This document shows, piece by piece, positions 1 through 5,135 of a DNA stretch of 10,941 nt (position 1 is its first letter; every line of letters starts with the position of its first letter). Both the position numbers and the translations under genes were made by a program. This DNA is from Candidatus Eiseniibacteriota bacterium. GTDB taxonomy: Bacteria; Eisenbacteria; RBG-16-71-46; CAIMUX01; WJJG01. The notes beneath the pieces were generated by a model, which worked only from the letters and a program-made list of their open reading frames with translations, ran no database searches and was not told where the DNA came from. Where the stretch lies: positions 1 to 10,941 of the forward strand of contig VGIY01000060.1 of NCBI GenBank assembly GCA_016867695.1, in the 5' to 3' direction.

Positions 1-32
1 GCTGGAGATGGCCCGCGGCCCGACCGAAGCAA

Positions 33-49
33 GAAGGAGGATGTCGATG
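33..49 (+). promoter_or_regulatory. Ribosome-binding site deciding the flgN start
   Basis: GAAGGAGG (33-40) is directly followed by ATG (41), TCG, ATG (47). Only the second ATG has workable spacing (six bases), so translation most likely begins at 47. The same layout recurs in front of flgL. Confidence 0.6.
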
Positions 50-571
50 CACCAGGAGGATGTCGTGCAAACCGGTACCGGGGGGTGGTCCAGCGCCCTG
101 GCGGGCCTGCTCCACGAGGAGCAGAGCCTCTACCACGAACTGGGCGACAGCTCGCGCGCGCTGCGCAGGGCGCTCATCCAGGGCCACGCCGCGGGCATCG
201 GCGAGGAGGTCGCCCGCCACCAGGAACTGCTCGCCCGGCTGCGCGCCCTCCAGCGGCGCGGGGCCGAGTTGTGTCGCGAGGCGGAGCTGGCCCCGGAGAT
301 GGAGACCTACAGCCTGGCCCGGCTGGCGCACGCTCCGGAGATCGAGCGGGAGCCCGCGCTGCTGGAGCAGGTGCGCGCGGCCGAGACCGGCGCCCGCGAG
401 ACGGCGCGCGAGCTGGCCCACAACCGGCAGCTGATCGCCCGGCTATCCGATTGGATGGCCCGCGAGATCCGCCTGCTGCTCGAGCCGCTCCGCGAGGCGG
501 GGGGCTACGGCCCGCAGGGCGCGGCGCCGCAGGCCGCGGCCGAGCCGGCGCTGATCGACCGGCGCGGGTAG
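47..571 (+). CDS. flgN: FlgN-family flagellar export chaperone for FlgK/FlgL
   Basis: A 174-residue, almost entirely helical protein. FlgN is a cytoplasmic chaperone that keeps FlgK and FlgL export-competent and delivers them to the flagellar type III apparatus. Visible support is the heptad-like N-terminal half (residues about 8-75, rich in Leu, Glu and Arg), the NRQLIARL stretch near residue 132, and the C-terminal GGYGPQG turn typical of FlgN tails, followed by an Ala/Pro-rich end. The reading frame is open to the window edge with ATGs at 8, 41 and 47. I chose 47 because GAAGGAGG at 33-40 lies six bases before it, whereas the ATG at 41 touches the ribosome-binding site. Its position nine bases before flgK is the classical flgN-flgK arrangement and is the strongest evidence, since FlgN sequences diverge quickly. 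Function is inferred from family and context. Confidence 0.82.
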   Translation: MHQEDVVQTGTGGWSSALAGLLHEEQSLYHELGDSSRALRRALIQGHAAGIGEEVARHQELLARLRALQRRGAELCREAELAPEMETYSLARLAHAPEIEREPALLEQVRAAETGARETARELAHNRQLIARLSDWMAREIRLLLEPLREAGGYGPQGAAPQAAAEPALIDRRG

Positions 572-580
572 GAGCCGACC

Positions 581-1885
581 ATGCCGGGACTCACGCACAC
601 CCTCGACGTCGCGCGCCGGGCGCTGATGGCGCAGCAGTCGGTCCTGAGCGTCATCGGCCACAACATCGCCAACGCCAACACCCCCGGCTACGCGCGCCAG
701 ATCGCGCACCTGCAGGCCGAGGCCCCGCAGCTCTGGGGCGGCCGGCAGTGGGGCAACGGCGTGACGCTCGCGGCGATCACCCAGCGGCGCACCCAGCTGC
801 TCGATCAGCGGCTGCGCGCCGAGCTCTCCGGCCTCGGCGGCTGGCGCATGCGCGCGACGGTGCTCGCCGGCGTCGAGGAGCTGCTCCAGGAGCCCTCCGA
901 GCGCGGCCTTGGGGCGACGCTCGACGCCTTCTTCTCGGCCTGGTCGGGACTCTCCTCGAATCCCGAGGACATGGCCCTGCGCGCCCAGGTCCTGGCCCAG
1001 AGCCAGGTGCTGGCCGAGCGCTTCCGCGAGATGGATGGGCGCATGGAGCGCGTGGGGCGCGAGGTCGGGGCGCAGATCGACATCGAGCTGGCGGCGTTCA
1101 ACGAGAAGCTCGCCGCGATCGAGAGCGTCAGCCGGCAGATCGCCGCGGCGGAGCAGGGCGGGGGCCGGGCCAACGACTTGCGGGACCGGCGCGCGCAATG
1201 GCTCGACGAGCTGAGCGAGGTCGCCGACCTGCAGTGGAGCGAGGGCCCCGGCGGGGCCTGGACGCTGCGCGCCGGCGGCCGCGTCGTGCTCGATCAGAGC
1301 GGCGCCCGGCCGCTGCGCCGGTCCGACCTGAACGGCGCCGTCAGCGGCGGCTCGCTCGGCGGCCTGCTGGAGCTGCAGGCCGAGGGCCTGCCGGCGCTGC
1401 GCGAGCGGCTCGACCTGCTGGCCCGCGATCTCATCGCCCAGGTCAACGCCCTGCACCGCGCGGGACCGTCGCAGAGCGACTTCTTCAGCGGCGGCGGGGC
1501 GGGCGACATGGCCGTCTCGGCGACGATCGCGCACGACCTGACCGCGCTCAATGTCTCCACCTCCGGGCTGGAGGGGGAGAACGACATCGCCCTGGCGATC
1601 GGGCAGCTGCGCGAGAGCCGGATCATTGATCGACTCGGCATGACCCCCGGCGAGTACTGGAGCGCCTTCACCGGCCGCGTCGGGACGCTCGCCGGGGAGG
1701 CGCGCTTCCAGGCGGAGAACGCGGAGTGGACCGCCGCGGCCGCGCAGGCCGCCCGCGACGCGCAGCAGGGGGTCTCGCTGGACGAGGAGCTGGCGGCGAT
1801 GGTCAGCACGCAGAACGCCTACCTCGCCGCGGCGCGCGTCTTCGACATCGCCTCGCAGATGATGGACACGCTGCTGCGGATCTAG
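581..1885 (+). CDS. flgK: Flagellar hook-filament junction protein FlgK (HAP1)
   Basis: 434 residues. FlgK forms the first junction ring between hook and filament outside the cell. The N-terminal D0 helix is clear: ALMAQQSVLSVIGHNIANAN followed by TPGYARQ (about residues 15-40) is the rod/hook/HAP signature. The C-terminal D0 helix is equally clear at residues 399-434 (DEELAAMVSTQNAYLAAARV, then a FDIASQMMDTLL ending). Between them lies a coiled, Ala/Glu-rich D1 region, with GLDLL-type segments near residues 270-290 and the DRLGMTPGEYW element near 350 preceding the C-terminal helix. FlgK is often 450-550 residues, so the outer variable domain is reduced here. Start ATG 581 follows GGAG at 571-574, which overlaps the flgN stop, so translation is probably coupled. 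No signal peptide is expected, because export is by the flagellar type III system. The identification is secure. Confidence 0.95.
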   Translation: MPGLTHTLDVARRALMAQQSVLSVIGHNIANANTPGYARQIAHLQAEAPQLWGGRQWGNGVTLAAITQRRTQLLDQRLRAELSGLGGWRMRATVLAGVEELLQEPSERGLGATLDAFFSAWSGLSSNPEDMALRAQVLAQSQVLAERFREMDGRMERVGREVGAQIDIELAAFNEKLAAIESVSRQIAAAEQGGGRANDLRDRRAQWLDELSEVADLQWSEGPGGAWTLRAGGRVVLDQSGARPLRRSDLNGAVSGGSLGGLLELQAEGLPALRERLDLLARDLIAQVNALHRAGPSQSDFFSGGGAGDMAVSATIAHDLTALNVSTSGLEGENDIALAIGQLRESRIIDRLGMTPGEYWSAFTGRVGTLAGEARFQAENAEWTAAAAQAARDAQQGVSLDEELAAMVSTQNAYLAAARVFDIASQMMDTLLRI

Positions 1886-1894
1886 CGGGGAGCC

Positions 1895-1910
1895 GGGGAG
1901 GATGACCATG
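1895..1910 (+). promoter_or_regulatory. Ribosome-binding site deciding the flgL start
   Basis: GGGGAGG (1895-1901) is followed at once by ATG (1902), ACC, ATG (1908). Spacing favours 1908. This is the same site-ATG-codon-ATG layout as in front of flgN. Confidence 0.6.
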
Positions 1911-2813
1911 CGCGTATCGACGGGCACGCTCCACCAGACGACGCTCCAGCACCTGCGCGCCTCGCAGGCGCGGCTGGCTCGACTGCAATCGCAGATCGCC
2001 TCCGGGCGGCGCATCGAGCGGCCGTCGGACGACGCCGCCGGCACGATCCAGGGGATGGGCGCCCGCGGGGCGCTGCGGGCCAGGGCGCAGTGGTCGAGCA
2101 ACCTCGTGCTGGCGCGCCAGCACGCGCAGGCGACCGAGACCTCGCTCGGGGCGGCCGCGGACATGGTCGCCGAGGCGCGCCTGCTGGCCACGCGGGCCGA
2201 TGCCTCGCAGTCGGCCGAGGCGATGGCGGCGCTGGCGCGCCAGGTCGACGGCCTGCTGGCAGGGCTGCTCGACGAGGCCAACCGCGCCCAGGACGGCGCG
2301 CGGCTCTTCGGCGGCAGCGACACGCGCGGCGCCCCCGTGGAGGCGCTGCGCGACGAGGCGGGCCGGATGACCGGCGTGACGGCGGCGAGCCGCGCGCCGG
2401 AGGGGCGGCTGCTCCGCCAGGTCGGGGAGGGAACGCTTCTCGGCGTGAACACGAGCGCCGAGGAGGCCTTCGGTCCGGGCCTGGAGCTGCTCACGCACCT
2501 GATCGCGCTGCGCGACGCCCTGGAGGCGGGGGACGCCGCCGCGGCGGCCGAACTGCAGCCGCTGCTCGATCGGGACCTCGAACGCGTCGCCGTCGCCCAG
2601 GCGGTCGGCGGCGTGCTCGCCCGGCGGCTCGATCACCTCGAGGAGCGGCTGGCTCAGGAGGAGATGCGGCTCGAGGCCGCGCGCTCGCAGTTCGAGGACC
2701 TCGACATCGCCCAGGCGGTGATGGACTACCAGGAGGAGCAGACGGTGCTGGAGGCGGCGCTGACGCTTTCCGGACGGCTGCTCGAGTTGACGCTGGCCCG
2801 CTACCTGCAGTAG
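1908..2813 (+). CDS. flgL: Flagellar hook-filament junction protein FlgL (HAP3)
   Basis: 301 residues from ATG 1908. FlgL is the second junction protein and connects FlgK to the flagellin filament. It looks like a short flagellin: an N-terminal helix with the ASGRRIERPSDDAAG motif (residues 31-45; the usual form is DDPAG, here DDAAG), a small middle domain with ARLFGGSDTRG near residue 135, and a C-terminal helix (about 261-301) with FEDLDIAQAVMDYQEEQTVL and a LELTLARYLQ end. A second in-frame ATG lies at 1902 but abuts the GGGGAGG at 1895-1901. ATG 1908 has six-base spacing and gives the canonical MRVS beginning, so it is preferred. It lies 22 bases after flgK. Identification is secure; the start is probable. 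Confidence 0.93.
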   Translation: MRVSTGTLHQTTLQHLRASQARLARLQSQIASGRRIERPSDDAAGTIQGMGARGALRARAQWSSNLVLARQHAQATETSLGAAADMVAEARLLATRADASQSAEAMAALARQVDGLLAGLLDEANRAQDGARLFGGSDTRGAPVEALRDEAGRMTGVTAASRAPEGRLLRQVGEGTLLGVNTSAEEAFGPGLELLTHLIALRDALEAGDAAAAAELQPLLDRDLERVAVAQAVGGVLARRLDHLEERLAQEEMRLEAARSQFEDLDIAQAVMDYQEEQTVLEAALTLSGRLLELTLARYLQ

Positions 2814-2837
2814 CGACCGGCGCGGGAGAGGAGGCCC

Positions 2838-3305
2838 ATGCGTATCGAGACCCGACACTGGGGGATCGTCGAGATTCCCGACGACCAGGTGATCCACATG
2901 CCCGAAGGTCTGCTGGGGTTCGAGGATCTGCGCCGCTTCGTGCTTCTGGACCTCGAGGAGTCGCGCCCCTTCGCCTGGCTCCTGTCGGCCGACGATCCGG
3001 AGATCAGCTTCGCCGTGGCCGATCCGCGCCACTTCCGCTCGGGCGACTACCCGCTGCACCTCTCGGCGGCGGACGAGGATCAGCTCGACCTGACCGCCGG
3101 GGACCAGCCGGCGGTGCTGGTCATCGCCGCCGTCGACGCGAGCGGCCGGGTGACCGGCAACCTGCGCGGGCCGATCGTCCTCAACACGCGCAACCGGATC
3201 GCCAGGCAGCTGGTCACATACGGCTCCAGTTTGCCCCTGCGCCAGCCGATTTTGACGGCGTGGGCGGCGCCCGAACCGGGCGCGTTGCCGGCGAAGAGCG
3301 CCTGA
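2838..3305 (+). CDS. fliW: FliW, flagellin-binding CsrA antagonist / flagellar assembly factor
   Basis: 155 residues, the usual FliW length. FliW binds cytoplasmic flagellin or CsrA. When flagellin is exported, freed FliW sequesters CsrA and relieves repression of flagellin translation (worked out in Bacillus subtilis and Campylobacter). The family signatures are visible: an N-terminal beta strand with WGIVEIPDDQVIHMPEGLLG followed by FED (residues 8-30), the PFAWLLSADDPEISFAVADP segment (44-63), and the C-terminal NLRGPIVLNTRNRIARQLV block (108-126). A roughly 20-residue Pro/Ala tail follows. Start ATG 2838 has GAGAGGAGG at 2826-2834 just upstream. It lies 24 bases after flgL and 34 bases before csrA, the standard fliW-csrA pairing. 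The identification is secure. Confidence 0.95.
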   Translation: MRIETRHWGIVEIPDDQVIHMPEGLLGFEDLRRFVLLDLEESRPFAWLLSADDPEISFAVADPRHFRSGDYPLHLSAADEDQLDLTAGDQPAVLVIAAVDASGRVTGNLRGPIVLNTRNRIARQLVTYGSSLPLRQPILTAWAAPEPGALPAKSA

Positions 3306-3339
3306 GGCGGGGCGAACGGCGGAAGGGGGCCAGCGGCGC

Positions 3340-3600
3340 ATGCTCATCCTGACACGGAAGTTGGGGGAGAATATCCGGATCGGGGACAAGATCAAGGTCA
3401 CCATCCTGGATATCAAGGGAGGGCAGGTGAAGCTCGGCATCGACGCGCCCCCCGAGGTCGCGGTGCACCGGGAAGAGATCTACGAGCGCATCCGCGAGGA
3501 GAACGAGCGCGCCAGCGGCGTCACGCCCAAGATGCTGCGCGAGGTGGCCGGCGTGCTGCGCTCGACGAAGAAGCCGCGGCGCGGTCGCGTCGGTCCCTAG
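3340..3600 (+). CDS. csrA: CsrA carbon storage / flagellin translational regulator, with C-terminal extension
   Basis: 86 residues. CsrA dimers bind GGA motifs, usually in hairpin loops over ribosome-binding sites, and block translation; next to fliW the known main target is flagellin mRNA. The beta1 strand MLILTRKLGENIRIG and beta5 segment EVAVHREEIYERI match the family, including the RNA-contacting L4 and R44 in E. coli numbering. Most CsrA proteins are about 60-75 residues. This one continues past residue about 60 with KMLREVAGVLR and a basic KKPRRGR end. In the FliW-CsrA systems studied, FliW contacts the extended C-terminal helix of CsrA, so some lengthening fits, although the tail is longer than usual. 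The GGAAGGGGG at 3321-3329 serves ATG 3340. Flagellin follows 276 bases downstream behind its own likely promoter. Confidence 0.96.
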   Translation: MLILTRKLGENIRIGDKIKVTILDIKGGQVKLGIDAPPEVAVHREEIYERIREENERASGVTPKMLREVAGVLRSTKKPRRGRVGP

Positions 3601-3625
3601 CGGCGCCGCCGGTCGGCCTCCCGCG

Positions 3626-3650
3626 CCGCGGCTGGGATCGGCCAGCGCGG
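3626..3650 (+). other. GC-rich hairpin after csrA (no T-tract)
   Basis: CCGC-g-GCTGG (3626-3635) can pair with CCAGC-GCGG (3642-3650), giving nine base pairs with one bulged G and a six-base loop. It lies 25 bases after the csrA stop and is followed by a run of G, not T. It is therefore not a canonical intrinsic terminator, but it could slow or attenuate readthrough into the flagellin unit. Confidence 0.4.
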
Positions 3651-3676
3651 GGGGGCTGGCGGGGCGCGGCGGGGGG
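3649..3676 (+). other. G-run cluster, potential G-quadruplex
   Basis: G-runs of 7 (3649-3655), 4 (3661-3664) and 6 (3671-3676) with short spacers satisfy a four-tract quadruplex pattern if the 7-G run is split in two. It sits between the csrA hairpin and the flagellin promoter. High overall GC makes chance runs more likely, so function is unproven. Confidence 0.35.
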
Positions 3677-3692
3677 CGAGCGGCGACAGCCC

Positions 3693-3720
3693 TAAAGCCG
3701 GGCGCGGGAGTTGCCGACAC
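3693..3720 (+). promoter_or_regulatory. Sigma-28 (FliA)-type promoter for the flagellin gene
   Basis: TAAAGCCG (3693-3700) matches the -35 consensus core TAAA/TAAAG, and GCCGACAC (3713-3720) matches the -10 consensus GCCGATAA at six of eight positions. The TAAA-to-GCCG gap is 16 bases against the usual 15. TAAAG is conspicuous in an almost pure G/C region. Transcription would start near 3726-3728, leaving a leader of about 150 bases before flagellin. This fits late-class flagellin expression after hook completion. The match is good but not perfect. Confidence 0.68.
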
Positions 3721-3725
3721 CGAAC

Positions 3726-3747
3726 GGGGGAGGGGCGAGGGAAGGGG
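3726..3747 (+). other. Purine-rich G-quadruplex motif at the predicted flagellin transcript start
   Basis: Four G-tracts of 5, 4, 3 and 4 (3726-3730, 3732-3735, 3739-3741, 3744-3747) are separated by A, CGA and AA. This satisfies the standard G3+ with 1-7 base loop pattern without splitting any run. It coincides with the predicted 5' end of the flagellin mRNA. Folding is predicted, not shown. Confidence 0.4.
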
Positions 3748-3761
3748 TCCGGTCCCGGCGC

Positions 3762-3776
3762 GCAGCGCGGCGCTGC
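3762..3776 (+). other. Leader hairpin in flagellin 5' UTR
   Basis: GCAGCG (3762-3767) and CGCTGC (3771-3776) form a perfect six-base-pair stem with a CGG loop in the flagellin leader. Confidence 0.4.
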
Positions 3777-3800
3777 TCCAGGCCCGCCGGCCCGAAAGAC

Positions 3801-3867
3801 GGACACAGGGGAGCACGACGCTGGCCGCGGGGCGGCTCGGCCGTCCCGGGTCGCCACGGTCGGGGAG
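3801..3867 (+). promoter_or_regulatory. Candidate CsrA-binding sites in the flagellin leader
   Basis: Two GGA triplets lie in GGACACAGGGGAG (3801-3813), where ACA-AGGGGA resembles the CsrA consensus core ACARGGA. A third GGA (3864-3866) is inside the flagellin Shine-Dalgarno GGGGAG (3862-3867), nine bases before the ATG. A possible six-base-pair stem with one G-U pair (3839-3844 with 3856-3861) ends immediately before that Shine-Dalgarno. An upstream site plus one on the ribosome-binding site is the arrangement CsrA uses on Bacillus subtilis hag. Assignment is by motif and context; the GGA triplet alone is not rare in this sequence. Confidence 0.5.
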
Positions 3868-3876
3868 AAAGACGAG

Positions 3877-4716
3877 ATGGCAAACATCGATCTCAGCCGT
3901 ATCCGCTCGAACATCCAGGGGCTGAACATCCTCCACAGCCTGCGGACGGTGAACAACGAACTGGCCACGCACCAGTTGCGTCTCGGCACCGGGCAGCGGA
4001 TCAACTCCGCCGGCGACGACCCGGCCGGGATGACGATCGCGACCAAGCTGCGCAGCCGCTACCGCATGCTCTCGGCCGTCTACGACAACATCGGGCAGGC
4101 CAAGAACATGATGTCCGTGGCGGAGGGCGGCCTGCTGAATATGAGCGACATCCTGGTGACGATGAACGAGAAGCTCATCGCCGCGGCCAGCGACTCCCTG
4201 GGCAGCGAGGAGCGCAACGCGATCGTGCGCCAGCTCGTGCAGCAGGTGGCGGAGCTGCAGGACATCGCCGGACAGACCGAGTTCAACGGCGTCAGCCTGC
4301 TCGACAGCGCGCAGAGCTTCAACTTCCAGACCGGTCCCGACAGCCAGACCGTCTGGCAGACGAGCAGCTTCGCGCCCGACGCCCTGGGGATGGTCAACAT
4401 GCTGGCGCTGCTCGAGACCGACGTCATCGACAGCGCCAACTACCAGACCTACCGGGACGAGGTCGACGCGGCCATGTCGGCCGTGTCCAACGGGCTGACG
4501 GCGATCGGCTCGCTGATGAACCGGATGACGACCAAGGAGGACGCCATCTCGGTGGCGCGGATCAACACCGAGGCGGCCTTCAGCAGGATCTTCAACGCCG
4601 ACATGGCCGTCGAGCAGATGGAGGTGACCAAGTACACGATCCTCCAGCAGACCTCGCTGGCCATGCTGGCCCAGGCGAACCTGAACGGCCAGTCGCTGCT
4701 GATGCTCTTCCAGTAG
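3877..4716 (+). CDS. fliC: Flagellin (minimal D0-D1 type)
   Basis: 279 residues, the filament subunit, exported by the flagellar type III system. N-terminal D0/D1: NELATHQLRLGTGQRINSAG then DDPAGMTIA (residues 28-56) is the flagellin signature, and AGQTEFNGVSLLD (131-143) closes the N-terminal D1 half. C-terminal D0/D1: IGSLMNRM (210-217), ARINTEAAF (227-235) and ILQQTSLAMLAQANLNGQSL (255-274). Only about 60 residues separate the conserved halves, so the outer D2/D3 domains are absent, giving a thin filament subunit. At the TLR5-contact segment the Salmonella LQRVREL is replaced by LVTMNEK. Start ATG 3877 follows GGGGAG at 3862-3867. The gene has its own sigma-28-like promoter and probable CsrA control, and is followed by its chaperone gene. 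Naming as fliC or hag is a matter of convention. Confidence 0.95.
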   Translation: MANIDLSRIRSNIQGLNILHSLRTVNNELATHQLRLGTGQRINSAGDDPAGMTIATKLRSRYRMLSAVYDNIGQAKNMMSVAEGGLLNMSDILVTMNEKLIAAASDSLGSEERNAIVRQLVQQVAELQDIAGQTEFNGVSLLDSAQSFNFQTGPDSQTVWQTSSFAPDALGMVNMLALLETDVIDSANYQTYRDEVDAAMSAVSNGLTAIGSLMNRMTTKEDAISVARINTEAAFSRIFNADMAVEQMEVTKYTILQQTSLAMLAQANLNGQSLLMLFQ

Positions 4717-4722
4717 GCGATC

Positions 4723-4735
4723 GGGAGACGCGGTG
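4723..4735 (+). promoter_or_regulatory. Ribosome-binding site supporting the fliS GTG start
   Basis: GGGAG (4723-4727) lies five bases before GTG 4733. The alternative ATG at 4742 has a 14-base spacing, so the GTG is favoured. Confidence 0.55.
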
Positions 4736-5080
4736 CCGCGCATGCACCCTCCCGGATCGCCGTTGCGCGCCTATCGGCGCCAGCAGGTCGAGGCGGCGAG
4801 CCCCGGCCGGCTGGTGCTGATCGCGTTGGAGCAGGCGGTCGCCGCCTGCCGGCGCGGACTGCGCGGGCGGGCGCAGCGCATCGTCGAGGAGCTGATCCGG
4901 GCGCTCGACTTCGACTACCCGGAGGCGGCGGGAGGGATGCTGGCCCTCTACGACTGGGTGCTGCGGCTGCTGCGCGAGGGGCGGATCGCCGAGGCGGGGG
5001 CCCTGCTCGAGGAGCTGCGGGCTACCTGGGCGCAGGCGCTGCCGGCGCAGGAGGCGCCCGGGGGGACGACCGGCGGTTGA
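4733..5080 (+). CDS. fliS: FliS-family flagellin export chaperone
   Basis: 115 residues. FliS binds the flagellin C-terminus in the cytosol, prevents polymerisation and passes it to the export gate. The hallmark Y-x4-V-x-AASPGRLVL (residues 14-29) is close to the FliS YxxxxVxTASPxxLxLMLYDG motif; here LMLYDG is changed to IALEQA. The later helices carry VEELIRALDF (51-60) and MLALYDWVLRLL (69-80), as in family members. It is slightly shorter than the usual 125-135 residues, mainly between helices 2 and 3. I chose GTG 4733 because GGGAG at 4723-4727 is five bases upstream; the in-frame ATG 4742 is 14 bases away. It lies 16 bases after flagellin and before fliD, as expected. The changed YDG motif lowers certainty a little. 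Confidence 0.86.
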   Translation: MPRMHPPGSPLRAYRRQQVEAASPGRLVLIALEQAVAACRRGLRGRAQRIVEELIRALDFDYPEAAGGMLALYDWVLRLLREGRIAEAGALLEELRATWAQALPAQEAPGGTTGG

Positions 5081-5135
5081 CGGAGCGCGGCGGACGAGCC
5101 GCGGGGCGCCGCCTGATCCGGCGCGGGGAGGCAGG

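Noticed and set aside
1..46. Tail of flgM or another upstream gene
   Set aside because: No stop codon in any + frame falls here that would mark the end of an upstream gene, and nothing recognisable is encoded.
85..1629. 514-codon + strand frame over flgN and flgK
   Set aside because: Out-of-frame with two conserved genes; composition is low-complexity Arg/Gly/Ala.
443..2494. 683-codon open frame on the minus strand over flgN-flgK-flgL
   Set aside because: It lies wholly antisense to three clear flagellar genes, shows no recognisable domain, and is rich in Arg/Ala/Pro as expected from reading GC-rich codons backwards.
3626..3650. Intrinsic terminator after csrA
   Set aside because: The stem is good but followed by G residues, not T, so it does not meet the criterion.
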